Origin: Ilex aquifolium
Taxonomy: Eukaryota > Streptophyta > Magnoliopsida > Aquifoliales > Aquifoliaceae
Direction of reading: 5' to 3'
Assembly: GCA_951799425.1 (NCBI GenBank)
Contig: OX637403.1
Span: 30,110,811-30,174,810 of the forward strand
DNA: 64,000 nucleotides
Positions 22,992 to 37,400 of the stretch are shown piece after piece (positions within the stretch are counted from its first letter, which is position 1; each line of letters begins with the position of its first letter). A program made the position numbers and the translations under genes. The notes under the pieces are model-generated. The model worked only from the letters and a program-made list of their open reading frames with translations, was not told the origin of the DNA and searched no databases.

Positions 22992-24743
22992 CTATTGAAA
23001 TAGCTGCCCCTAATACCAGGTATAGATGTGCCCTAAATTCAATTTCACTTCGAATTAGTTTTGATTATCAATATTTTTAAACCTTCTCACAAGAGATCAT
23101 GAGATCAAGTAGAAGGTTTTTCAATCAAAATGAGGCATAATTCTTGCCATATTAAAGACTTAAAATTCTCCACATACCACTTAGCATTTTTCATCAATTT
23201 TCCTTGGGACTAAGTTAGATTACATTCGTTCCACACAAAAGAAAATATCATCCGACTCTGACCAAGTTTGTTACCCATTTTACGGGTAATGACAACACAG
23301 ATGAGAAAATTAAATTATGGGTTAATTATAAATGAGTATACAAAATTAAATTTAATTGTCACAAAATACACAGCTCTTAATGTTAAGTCATTAACTTTTT
23401 TTTTTTATTAACTCCTTATTTTTAGAACTTAATTGCGTCCAAGTACACAATTTATTTTTTTGTGATTTTCTTTTGATATATTTGTCCTGAAATATATATA
23501 TATATATCGATCATGAAAAATCTACACTGTAGCCTCTAGTGGATACCTTTTACATACGTCGTTGAATTATGATCTAATAGTCACCAAACACAGATGCTCA
23601 AAATTAATTGTCAAGACTTACCAAATTCATAACTAAATAGGAAATGTCTATGACTTATTAATTGTAATCTAGTCCTATATTTTTGGAGTGTGACTTTTAA
23701 CAAATCAATAAGTTTATTCTATTGTAATTTAGACTTTCCAGAATCAAGACACATAAACTCTTGATATGCACTGGTAAAATTATGTACATCTAACTCACTT
23801 CAGATCTTAAATTTTAGACTCTTATATATTAATTGTTCTCTTTAAAAAAATTGACAATATTTGATCAAAAAAAAAAAATTTGACAATAACAAGGCATTAT
23901 GGATGAATACAAAGTTTTCTTGTAAGACATTCCATGGACTCTATCATTGGTCTAAGAATCCACTATTTTATGCTTTTTTTTGGAGAACAGTGGGCAAACC
24001 ATTGAGCTCTCCTTTCGGAATCTTGATTCGGCTGGTGTCAAGATTCCAGGTGGGGCCCAATGTCGTCCCTAATAATTTATGAATCCAAATTCAATCTAAA
24101 TACTTTTTGGGCAATTTTATAATTAACCACTTTGTAAGAACTTTAATTTAATGTAATTATTGAATTGATTAAAAATTTTAATATTAAATAAAGCCCACAT
24201 TCAACTTAACAATTTTAAATAGAATTTTTCATATTTTTCTCTTTTATTTTTTTCTTGACGGATTATTCTTCACAATTAATGACTGAGGGTCTCACTTAAA
24301 TATATAATAGGTGATCCGTCTAAAAGAAAATAGAAGATAAAATATATTATAAATGATGTCACCTCATTTAATTTGTAAATTTTCTCTAGAAAAGAGGAGA
24401 GATTAAAGGGTGATTCAAATCATTTCTTGTTTTTTTTTTGGGTGGTTTAAAAAAAATCAATTTTTGGGATGTTGTATATATATATATATTTTTTTTTGTG
24501 TGTGATAGAGAACTTGTTTAAGGGACTATAGGGAATGTTGTATTGGCCTCAACCAGAGTAAAACCTGAATAAGTAATTAACTATCAATCATTGATATGAA
24601 TTGACATTTTTTTTATCGATAATTCGAACTTACATCTGATTTTGAACTTGTTATCTTATCTTATACACCTTATAATTTGATACCACCTCAAAAGACAAAA
24701 AAAGTAGTATGAAAGAGTGAGAATGGTGGTCATGAGAGCTAAA
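22992..24743. other. Region downstream of CuAO copy 2, unit I
   Basis: AT-rich and shared with 43752-46293 (unit II), the first part also with 60816-61475 (unit III). No gene recognised. Unit I has about 100 extra bases near 24380-24480 relative to unit II. Confidence 0.55.
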
Positions 24744-27700
24744 TCAAGAAGAACTAGCAGGCCTACAAACAGGCAGGTCCTTTTCGAAGTTGGGCATGGA
24801 ACGAAGGATTGGATTGCTTTGGAAAAAATTGACGGGCTTTAGAGCAAAGCTTGACGAAACTGTTGGCATCACGGGAAAGTCCTCCTGGCATGGTATGTGA
24901 TGAAATCCCAGTGTGTACCACAATACTATATCTGTGTTCTCAATTGGGCGATTCCTGTTTCATCAAACAAAAAGAAAAGAAAGTATAAAAAGTCAAATAT
25001 AAACAGTTTTACCTCTATATATATGGAGAAGTGCTAATGTGACTATGGGGCCTTCTTTACCTTTCAGACCATACAGCTAATGTATCTTCTCCCTTGCTTT
25101 GATATACCAAAAGGCCACCAGCCCACTGTTCGGTCCGGTTATATGGAGTCACCCATATCTATCACACAAAAAGGCAAATTTAGTGAGAATTTTGCAACTA
25201 AATTCCTAACACAATTAGTGTGTGAAAGCAAAATTGGAGCCTTTTCATCTAAAATATTGATTAGTAATGAACCGGTGACGTTTGTTTGCTCTTCCGCGTA
25301 AGATCTTCCAACCTACCATGACCATCAGTTGCCATCCATTTTCGTTCTCTACCCTGTTCGAGAAGGTGGATCAAAGAAAGGTAGTTTGCTTCTCTCTTGA
25401 ACTGATGATAGCATATGTAGTGGTTGGCCTTCCTACTAGAATGCCTGTGAGGATCCAACAGGGTCATGCTTACAAAATGGGCTTATCAGGCCATTTGTGA
25501 TGGACCCAAACCATGGCCCGTCCCATAATCTAGGATATGGGCAATGGCACGGGCTAAGCCAGCCCGTGTATTGTTTCTTATTAAATAATCAAACTATACC
25601 TTAATATTGTACTATAACTTAACATGACTTGTTACTCTAATTCATCAATTGTAATTTCACCATAAAATTTGAATTTTGGATGGGTTTTCAAACCGAGCGG
25701 GCCATGTAGCAGGCAAGATTACGGGTTGGCCCGTGAACTCGAACACTATCGTAGCCCGGATAGGGTGGGTTACATTTCTAGGCCGAGCTACGCACGACCT
25801 TTTTTTAGGGTTGTTTTTCAGCCCGCCACTAGCTAACCCGGCCTATGGATTGCCCTACCTACTAGGGTCATCCCAATTTATAAACAGACCATCAATAGAA
25901 TGATGTGAAATGTGCAATAAGATCACAAATCAACCAGCAAGAGAATCCAAAGAATGGTACCTGATGGTTTGTGAAAGCACTTCTGATTTGTGGAGGGTCA
26001 TTTAGATCAAGCAGACTAGCAGCAGTGCCACTAGGAACAACTTTGTACCCTGCCGGATTACCCAACCTAGACCGCCGCGAAGGGTTAACCAAATGAAATT
26101 CCGATGGATCATAGAGCTTGAGCTTAATTCGCGCATCCTCCTCCATCATAGCCACATGCCTCTTTGCCTTCAAGTAGCTCTTCCTAGGTGACTCGCCCGG
26201 CAAAGTCTCTTCCTTCACAAGATTCACCTCGACAAACGAATTGTTGGGGCCATCGATGTCCATGTCGAGGTGGAAGGTAATGAAGTGATCGTGAACTACA
26301 CCGATGGCATTTTCCAATACAAGAGAACCTGATATCTCTTTGTTGACAGGAACTTGATACACATTTTCGTATGGTGTTCCTTTCACCATTAGCATTCCAG
26401 ACAGCCCTACCTGTTTGGAGGTAATACATTTTAGCTGTCCAAGTCTAGTAAACATTCATCACAGCAGTGTTATCATCGACACATAATATCATCATCTATT
26501 AATAAAAATTACCTTGACGGAGATCAAACCATCAGTTTGAAATTCCCAGTCGAATATGTAGTCATAGTTTCCAACTGATGCTGCCATTTGAGCCACAAGC
26601 GTCACCTTCGGCCTCGATTCTCTTATCTACGCCAAATTTAAGATCAAAATCATAGTTTGGATTTATAATTTGTTTGCTAATGTTCAAGGCAAAGCCCAAG
26701 TATATGAACCGGTCATTCAACTCATACACCATTTAAATTAGGACTTGTGTTAATTAATCATATTAATTAGCATGATTCCCTTCTGAATTGGAGGAAAAAA
26801 CTCCAAATGCAAATCAGGATATATGAGTCCATTGTAAAGCTAGGGTTGTGTAAATAAGCCAATTTAGAGATGTTAATACGGGCAATTTGAGTTAGGTCAT
26901 GATCAAGCTCAAAAAACACTAGTTTACCCGGGAACAAGGATTGTTTCACTAGGTGGTACATGGGTGACCCGGTACATGAGTCTCTCTTCATGTTAAAGTA
27001 CGAAAAGGAACAAATAAATGTAGAAAGATTGAAGAAATTCAAGCATACCTCGAAACCATTTACAGGGAGTTCGGAGTGCCTCCAGCCAATATCCCCGGCA
27101 TAGCGCTCGAAAATGCAAATCATGTTGGACTGAACAAAAGCCTTCCCATCAGCAGCAACAAAAAGCCCATCCATATAGTATGAGTACCTAGGACAATCAT
27201 TGAGTGGCACAAGTGGCATGGCTGTCACACCTAGCCCATACTCCCCTGCATCCACGTATGTTCTGAAGTACCAAGATTCATCTATGTCCATATATGGCAC
27301 AAATAATTCTGAAGCAAAACCTTTGTACATCACACTCCTTAGCTCTCCGGTCACCGAGTCCCGTACCATGGCCCGGGAAATTATCATTCCGGCTCGTTGG
27401 TCGGGCTTGATGTGAAACAACCAGTTGGCCCATTTCACCATATGCCCATCTTCCACTCGAAAGCTCGGACCGTTGGGCTGCTCTATTGAAATTGGATTGA
27501 GTGGCTCCATTTCCATAGGCTTGTCTTGTGCCATGTACTGATAATCCGTGTTGGTAGCTTTTGGAACCGGTATTCCTCGGCCCGTATCGGATATTTTCAC
27601 CACCTCTCGCTTATCGATGTCCACGGTCACGGTGAGCCCCTCAATAGGCCTCATGTAGAAATTTGGTGTGCCTTGGCTAGAGTAACATTGGACCTTTATG

Positions 27701-28347
27701 ATCCTTTTTCCTTCCTCATTAGGCCCATACCACCCTGCCGAAGGTGGGATGCAAGATAAATCCGAATACGCAACTTCTCGTGCCATGATTGATTTATTGA
27801 CCTCTTCATTGGACAATGTCACCTGTAAAGCAACCGAAATGTCGTCCATGGATAAGGCCGGATAGCCCGAACCGGGATTGTTGTCATGGCTAATGACCCG
27901 GCCCAAACCCAAGTCCACGGTGAGAACATAAGTTTGGCCATTCAATAGCGCAATCACAGACGCTCTTCTAGGGGGAAGAGGATCACCTTTTATCCATTCC
28001 AAAACCTGGGATTTATCGGGTTCATCCAGAGATAGAGAGTGGATGGTTGGGAAGGTCCATGAGAAGGGTGCATAGGCGGAGAGGATGGCTCGAACTTTAT
28101 TGATTTCTGGTATGGTTAGTGGATCTAGAGCGTGCAGAGGGGTGTCTGTTGGGAGGTTCTTGGGCTGTGAAACTTGGGTCTCTAGGACTGAGCCTAACTG
28201 GGTCCTTCGGTTCTTGGAGGTGCACCAAGGGGTGGACTTGGTGCAGCCGAATAGTCCCGGTTTGCTTGGAGTATACCATGTACGTGCAAAAATGAAAAGG
28301 GCTATGGAGAGGATGACCGACAGGCGAAGACATGAAATGGTTTTCAT
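24744..28347 (-). CDS. Copper amine oxidase copy 2, complete five-exon gene
   Basis: Topaquinone-dependent copper amine oxidase, predicted 723 residues. Exons are 28347-27049, 26626-26513, 26410-25961, 25158-25061 and 24954-24744 (TGA). The fourth intron interrupts a codon after two bases and restores SERNRPIEN. Exon 1 starts MKTISC with a secretory signal peptide and encodes the N2 and N3 domains plus the first part of the catalytic domain (YVDAGEYG). Exon 2 has the cofactor motif VGNYDY, exon 3 the HDH copper ligands, exon 4 [15 protein letters not shown], and exon 5 [16 protein letters not shown] with the third copper His. The C-terminus is CRPASSS with no peroxisomal SKL-type signal. It differs from copies 1 and 3 beside the cofactor (VAQMAAS rather than VARMAAS) and at the exon 3 end (TNHQ). 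A perfect CT run of about 30 bp lies just upstream of the ATG, and no retroposon is present there. Confidence 0.95.
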
Positions 28348-28349
28348 GG

Positions 28350-28350
<1 letters not shown>

Positions 28351-28381
<31 letters not shown>
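28351..28381. repeat. CT/GA microsatellite in CuAO copy 2 leader
   Basis: Pure CT dinucleotide run ending three bases from the start codon on the plus strand, which reads GA on the gene strand. Copies 1 and 3 have shorter or interrupted runs (3001-3014 and about 49871-49895), so leader length differs among the three genes. Confidence 0.85.
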
Positions 28382-28384
<3 letters not shown>

Positions 28385-28460
28385 AGTGGCCACTGATACT
28401 TTAGTCGGTGGGGGCATAATATGTTTGATATTTAATAAGAAAAAGGCCAATGATCTAGAA

Positions 28461-31400
28461 AATTACAACATTAGTGGCAAGTTTACGACTGTAGTGAATA
28501 AAATTACAACATTAGTGAAAATTTTACAACAGTAGTGGACAAAATTACCATAATAGTAGAAAAAATTACAACATCAGTGAAAAATTTACAATAATAGTGG
28601 ACAAAATTACAAAATCAATGGACAATTTACTACAATAAAGGGCACAATTACTACAATAGTGGACAAACTTTTACTATCATTTGAAGTATCAAAACTATAT
28701 TTTGTGAGTTTGTGATCGATCACTAGTATTGACTGATCAATCAGTGAAAAAATTACAACATCAGTGGAAAAATTTACAACAATAGTGGACAAATTTACAA
28801 CATCAATAGAAAATTTACAACATCAATGAAAAAATTACAACATCAGTGGAAAAATTTACAACAATAGTGGACAAATTTACAACATCAATGGAAAATTTAC
28901 AACATCAGTGAAAAATTTACAACAGCAGTGGGTAAATTACAACATCAATGAAAAATTTACAACATCAGTGGGTAAATTACAACAGTAGTGGGCAAACTTT
29001 AATCAATATGGTGGTAAAAGTACGATTGACACTTTTAACCACATTTATTGTAAATACAACATTAGTGCATCCCACTGATGTTGTAAATTTATCTTTAAGT
29101 TTGTATTATTATCAACGGTTCTCATAATATTAACCAAAATGAAAATAAAATTTGTCTATATACTAATAATCTTAACCACAATCATTCTAATCTTACAACA
29201 ATAGTGGAAAAATTACCACAGCAGTGGACAAAATTACAACATCAATAAAAAATTTATAACATTAGTGATAAATTTACAACAATAGTGCAAATATTACATA
29301 ATCATTGTATTAAACCCTGAATTATAGTAAATTTTTCCTTTGATTTCATAACTTTTTCCCAATTGTGGTAAATTTATTCACCATGGTTTTAACTTAACCT
29401 ATTTTTGTCGTAAAATTTACTCTTAATCCTCGTAATGTTACCTATAATTATTATAATATTAACCAAAATAATGGTAATATTAATCAGAACAGTCATAAAT
29501 TAACCTCTAAACATGTAAATTTATCCACAATTGTTGTAAACTTACCCTCAAAAGTGGTAAATATGCCATTAATTGTGGTAAATTGCCCACACTTTTACTA
29601 AATCTCACTCTAGTAACCTTGTGATCGATCATAGACAATTGTGATCGATCCCAAACTTACAGTTTTTCAAAAAAATTAAGTCAATGATATTTGTGATCGA
29701 TCCTAAATAGTTGGGATCGATCACAAACATTCTTTTAACAATGGTAATATTAATCAGAACAGTCGTAAATTAACCTCTAAACTTGTAAATTTACCCACAA
29801 TTGTTGTAAACTTACCCTCAAAGGTGGTAAATATGCCATTAATTGTGGTAAATTGCCCACACTTTTACTAAATCTCACTCTAGTAACCTTGTGATCGATC
29901 CCAAACTTACAGTTTTTCAAAAAAAGTAAGTCAAGGATATTTGTGATCGATCCTAAATAGTTGGGATCGATCACAAACATTCTTTTAACATTTTAAGGTA
30001 TATTCTAAACTTTTGCGATAGATCATAATCTATTGGGATAGATCACAAAAAATATAGTACAATAATCTATCACAAAAACATAGGATTGGTCACAATTTTT
30101 CTTCTTAGAAAAAAAAGGGAGAATTACACCCAGATCCCTTGAGGTTGGTCACTTAATCACTCAGACTCCCTGACATTGAAAATATTATATACAGACTCCC
30201 TGAAGTTTGTACACGCATAATAAATCTGTTAATAAATTACACCCAGACCCCTTGAAGTTTGTAAACATATATTACTTAGACCCCTTAAGTTTAAAATGTT
30301 ATACTTAGACCAAAAATACTTCAATCAATGATAAAATACTATATGATCGATTACAATCTCTCAGAAAACCACTTTTGGGAGAGACTACCGTAACATTGTG
30401 ATAGATCTCAAGTTCTTGTGATAGATCATAAACATTCATAAAATTTAATTTCACCAATTAAAAATTTCGTCAATTCAAAATAAAATTTAAAATTTAACAA
30501 CAAATAAACATTCAATTTCATCAATTCAAAATTCACTTTCACTCAAATTAATATTAAATTCACCTTCAATTTTATTTATTAAAATTTAATTTCATAAGAT
30601 TAATACCAACTTGACCGCCAATTTTACTAAATAAACATTAATTTAGTAACCAAATTTCGTCAATAGACTAAAATCAAGTTATTTTTTACTTATTAAAATT
30701 TTAATACGTAAAAACTAAATTTTCATCAATTTGAATCGAATTTTAATTAGTACGAATTTTAAGAAGTAAAAAAATACAAATTCAATCGACTCGAATCGAA
30801 TTTTAATTAGTTCTAGGCGCTAGTAGCTTAGGTTGAGCTCAAAATTTTAATCAACTCGAATCTGAATTTTAATCGACTCAAATTTTAATATGTAGAAAAA
30901 CGAAATTTAATCAACTTGAATTTTAATATGTGGAAAAATATTTTTTGGTATTTTAACATTATATAGTAATTTTATATTAATTTGATGGACTGTATATTAA
31001 TTTCTTATTAATTTGATGAATTTAATGTTTATTGGATGATATTGGATATTAATTTGATGAATTAAATCTTAATTATTTAAAATTGAATATTAATTTGATA
31101 CATTGAATGCTAATTGTTTAAGTAGATAAATTGAATGTTAATTGAATTAATTTATGTGTTAATTTGATGTCAATTGGATGAATTGAATGTTCATTAGATA
31201 ATTTTGTAGTTTAATTTCATGAATTGAGTGTTAATGGGATGAATTTAAATATAATTTGGATGGATTAAATGTTACTTTGGTTTTAATTTGATGAATTGAA
31301 TATTAATTGAGTGAATTTGGATATTAATATGATGAATTTGATGTTAGTCAGTTGAATTTGAATGTTAATTTAATAAATTGAATATTAATTAAATTATTTT

Positions 31401-34400
31401 TTATGTTAATTAAATAAAATTGACTATTAGTTGGGTTAAATATGTCCCCGATAATATTAGTGATTGAATATTTATTGGGTGAATTTGGATGTTAATTTGA
31501 TGACTTGATTGCTAATTAGAGGAGTTTAAATATAAATTGGATGAATAGAAAGTTAATTTGACGAATTGAATATTAATTGGATGAAACAAAATGTTAATTT
31601 GATATAAATTTGGTGGATTGAATATTAATTAGGTAAACTTGAATTGGATGAATTTTGATGTTAATTTGATATAAATTAAATGTTAATTCGAAGAATTTGA
31701 ATTTTGATTTGATGAATTGAATGATATTTGGATCGAAAATACCATCGTTAGTAATAATATTACAATGATTTGGGTGAATTTACCATGATTTAAGGTGATT
31801 TAACACTATTTAAATTTAGTATTAATTTGATGAAATTGAATTTTAATAAGTAAAATTGAAGGTGAATTTGATGAAATTGAATTTTGACATGGTAAAATTT
31901 ATGGTCAATTTGGTGTTAATTTAATTAAATTGGATTTTAATAAATAAAGTCAACAGTGAATTTAATATTAATTTGATGAAATTAAATTTTGAATTGATGA
32001 TATCTAATGTTAATTTAGTGTTGATTTAATGGATTGGATAAAATTGAATATTAAATTCATAAAATTTTCTATTAATTTGATAAAATTGGTTGTCTGTATG
32101 GTGTTATATTTCTGAAACTATAAATAAATTAAATTGAAGCTAATTTATTTTTAATTTGATGCAATTTAATTGTAATTTGATGAAATCAAGTGTTAATTTG
32201 TTGTTTAAATTTAAATTTTGAAATTTCAATGTTAATTTGATAAAATTGACAGAAAGTTTGGTTTTATTTGGATGAAATTGAGTTTTAATAAATAAAATTT
32301 AAGGTGAATTTATTATTAATCTGGTGAATATGAATTTTAAATTGATGCAATTGAATGTTAATTTGGGGTTAATATGATGAATTGGTTGAAAATAAACATT
32401 AAATTCATTAATTTTATTCGGAATATATTTTTAGAATAAATATTATTATATTTTAGAATATATCAAAATTATTATTCAGAATATATCGAAATTATTATTA
32501 TTTTTTTATCTCTAAAATATTTGCGATCTATCCTAAGATCTTGTGATCTATCACAAGATAGTAGTTGTCTCTCCCAAAACTTTTTGAAACACAGTAAATT
32601 TGTGATCGATCACAAATTTATATGATCGATCACAAGTCACTAGAGTGAAATTTAGTAAAATTGTGGACAATTTACCCCAATTAAGGACAGGTTTATAACG
32701 TCAGTAAAAAATTTACAACAAGAGTGAACAAAATTACAACTTCAATGGACAATTTACTACAACAGTGGACAAATTTTAACCACCATTTGAAGTACCATCA
32801 CAAAAATCAGTGGGTTTGTGATCGATCAGTAATATTGACTGATCGATCAAGTAGTTGTACATTGAGGGTAAAATTACAACATTAATGAAAAATTACAATA
32901 TTAATGAAAAATTTACAAAATTAGTGGGCATAGTAATATCCAATGTTCTTGTAATATTAACACTAAAATACCCATAAATGTTGTAAACAAAATTTCATAA
33001 ATATATCCACAATTCTAATACTTTTTTCCATTGGTGTTGTAAATATGACATTTATTATAGTATCGTAAACTTACCCATATATGTCATTAATATTACCAAA
33101 ATAGTAGTAAATGGTCCTCTAAAATTGTAAATATGTCTACAAATTTAGTACGCTTACTCACAACAGTGGTAAATTTGCCCTTAATTGGGGTAAACGGACC
33201 CTCACATGTGATAAATCTACACTTAATTGTGGTAAATTAATACGATTTTGGTAAATCTTACCACAACAATGATAATATTATCCTTAAAAATATTAAATCT
33301 AACCAATATGGTGTTGTACATTACCAAAATTAGGTGAGGAAACCCCATTTGGTGAAGACTACAGTAACTTTGTGAAAGATCTCAAATTCTTGCGATAGAT
33401 CGCAAACATTCATAAAATTTAATTTCATCAATTCAAAATTTAGCCAATTCAAAATAAAATTTAAAATTTAACAACAAGTAAACATTCAATTTCATCAATT
33501 CAAAATTCATGAATTTAATGTTTACTTTCATACAATTGAGATTCAATTCATTAAATTAACCTTAAATTAATATTTAATTTTATTAATTGAAAATTCAATT
33601 TCATCAAATTAACACCCAGTTCACCTTCAATTTTATTTATTAAAATTCAATTTCATCAAATTATCACCAAATTGACCGTCAATTTTACCAAATTAACAAT
33701 GAAATTCTTAAATTTGAAATTATCACCAAATTGACCGTCACTCTTTCAAATTTATATTTAAACATCGCTAGATAAAATTATCACTTGATATTAATTTGAT
33801 GAAATTTAATTTTAATAAGTGGTGTTAATTTAATGAAATTAGATTTTAATAAATAAAGTTGACAGCGATCTATCACAATTATTATTTTTGGGAATATATC
33901 GCAATTATTATTATTTTTTAGAATATATCAAAATTATTATTTTTTTTATCTTCAAAATATTTGCAATCTATCATAAGATTTTGTGATCTATCGAAAGATT
34001 GAAGTAGTTTCCCCCAAAACTTTTTGAAAAACAGTAAGTTTGTGATCGATCACAAATGTGTATGAGTGAGATTTAGCAAAATTATGGGCAGTTTACCACA
34101 ATTAATGGCAAATTTACCACCTTTGAGGGTCAATTTACAACAATTATGAATTAATTTACAAGTTTTGAGGTTAATTTACGACTGTTCCGATTAATATTAC
34201 GACTCAATGTGCAACTACTTGATCGATCGATCAATATTAGTGATCGATCACAAACCACAAAATATAGTTATGTTACCTCAAATGGTGATAAAAGTTTGCC
34301 ACTATTGTATTAATTTTGTCCATTACTGTAACAAATTGTCCATTGATGTTGTAATTTTGTCTACTATTGTTGTAAATTTTTCACTAATGTTATAATTTTT

Positions 34401-37400
34401 ACCACTATTGTGGTAATTTTGCCCACTGCTCTTGTAAATTTTTCATTAATGTTGTAACAGAACAATCATAAATTAACCTCAAAACTTGTAAATTTATCCA
34501 TAATTGTTGTAAATTGACCCCTCAAAAGTGGTAAATATGCCCTTAATTGTGGTAAATTGCCCACAATTTTGCTAAATCTCACTCTATTGACTTGTGATCG
34601 ATCACAAACTTATTGTTTTTAAAAAAGTTTTGGGGGAGACTACTTCAACCTTGCGATAGATCACAAGATCTTATGATAGATTGTAAATATTTTGAAGATA
34701 AAAAAAAAAATAATTTTGATATATTCCGAATAATAATTTCGATATATTCTAAAAAATAATAATAATTGCGATATATTCCAAAAAAATAATTGGGATAGAT
34801 CGCAAAATTCATTTTCACCAAATTAATAAAAAAATCACCTTTAATTTTATTTATAAACTTTGATTTCATAAAATTAACACCAAATTGACCGTCTATTTTA
34901 TGAAATAAACATTAAAATTCATGAATTTAATGACTGTTAAATTTATCAAATTAACATTGAAATTCCAAATTTTAAAATTTAATTTCATCCAAATAAACAC
35001 CAAATTAACATTCGATGAAATTAAATTTTAAATTTGATTTCTACCTTTAAGCTTCCAAATTTGAACGAGGAAAACCACTTCCAAATTTCTACCTATAAGC
35101 TTCCAAATTTAAATTCATAAAATCATCGCCAAAGTAATGCAATTTCATAAAATTTATATCAAATTAACATCAAAATTCATCAAATTCAAGTTCACCTAAT
35201 TAATATTCAATCCACCAAATTTATACCAAATTAACATTTAGTTTCATTCAATTAATATTCAATTCGTCAAATTAACTTTCAATTCATCCAATTTATATTT
35301 AAACTCCTCTAATAAACAATCAATTCATCAAATTAATATCTAAATTCACTCAATAAATTCAATTACTAAAGTTATCGGGACATATTTAACCCACAATCAC
35401 TAATAGTCAATTTTACTTAATTAACATTCAATTTATTAAATTAAAATTAAAATTATTTAATTAACATTCAATTTAGTAAATTAACATTCAAATTCAACTC
35501 ACTACCATCAAATTCATCATATTAACATTCAAATTCACTCAATTAATATTCAACTCATCAAATTAAAACCAAATTAACATTTAATCCATCTAAATTATAT
35601 TTAAATTCATCCCATTAACACTCAATTCATGAAATTAAACTACAAAATTATCTAATAAACATTCAATTCGTCAAATTAACATTCAATTCATCCAATTGAC
35701 ATCAAATTAATACACAAATTAATTCAATTAACATTCAATTTATTAACTTAACAATAAATTATCACTTACCTTCATCAAGTTAACATTCAATCTCGTTCAA
35801 TTAATATTCAATTCATCAAATTTGACTAGTTCTCATTAATTTCATCAGATCAACATCCAAATTAATCCGATTAATATTCAATTCATCAAATTAACATAAA
35901 TTTAACATTTAAATAATTCAATTTATATTTAATTCGTACAATTAATATTCATTGTCATCCAATTAGCCTTCAATGTATCAAATTAATATTCAATTTTAAA
36001 TAATTAAGATTTAATTCATCAAATTAATATCCAATATCATCCAATAAACATTAAATTCATCAAATTAATAAGAAATCAATATACAGTCCATCAAATTAAT
36101 ATAAAATTACTATTTAATGTTAAAATACCAAAAAATATTTTTCTACATATTAAAATTCAAGTTGATTAAATTTCGTTATTCTACATATTAAAATTTGAGT
36201 CGATTAAAATTCAGATTCTAGTTGATTAAAATTTTGAGCTCAACCTAAGCTACTAGCGCCTAGAACTAATTAAAATTCGATTCGAGTCGATTGAATTTGT
36301 ATTTTTTTATTTCTTAAAATTCGTACTAATTAAAATTCGATTCAAATTGATGAAAATTTAGTTTTTACGTATTAAAATTTTAATAAGTAAAAAATAACTT
36401 GATTTTAGTCTATTGACGAAATTTGGTTACTAAATTAATGTTTATTTAGTAAAATTGGCGGTCAAGTTGGTATTAATCTTATGAAATTAAATTTTAATAA
36501 ATAAAATTGAAGGTGAATTTAATATTAATTTGAGTGAAAGTGAATTTTGAATTGATGAAATTGAATGTTTATTTGTTGTTAAATTTTAAATTTTATTTTG
36601 AATTGACTAAATTTTTAATTGGTGAAATTAAATTTTATGAATGTTTATGATCTATCACAAGAACTTGATATCTATCACAATGTTACGGTAGTCTCTCCCA
36701 AAAGTGGTTTTCTGAGAGATTGTAATCGATCATATAATATTTTATCATTGATTGAAGTATTTTTGGTCGAAGTATAACATTTTAAACTTAAGGAGTCTAA
36801 GTAATATATGTTTATAAACTTCAATGGGTCTGGGTGTAATTTATTAACGGATATATTATGCGCGTACAAACTTCAGGGGGTCTATGTGTAATATTTCAAA
36901 TGTTAGGGGGTCTGAGTGATTAAGTGACTAACCTTAAGGGGTCTGGGTGTAATTCTTCCTTTTTTTTCTAAGAAGAAAAATTGCGATCGATCCTATGTTT
37001 TTGTGATAGATCATTGTACTATATTTTTTGTGATCTATCCCAATAGATTATGATCTATCGCAAAGGTTTAGAATATACCTTAAAATGTTAAAAGAATGTT
37101 TGTGATCGATCCCAACTATTTAGGATCGATCACAAATATCCTTGACTTAATTTTTTTGAAAAACTGTAAGTTTGGGATCGATCACAATTGTCTATGATCG
37201 ATCACAAGGTTACTAGAGTGAGATTTAGTAAAAGTGTAGGCAATTTACCACAATTAATGGCAAATTTACCACCTTTGAGAGTAAGTTTACAACAATTGTG
37301 GGTAAATTTACAAGTTTAGAGGTTAATTTACGACTGTTCTAATTAATATTACCATTATTTTGGTTAATATTATAACAATTCTGGGTAACATTACGAGGAT

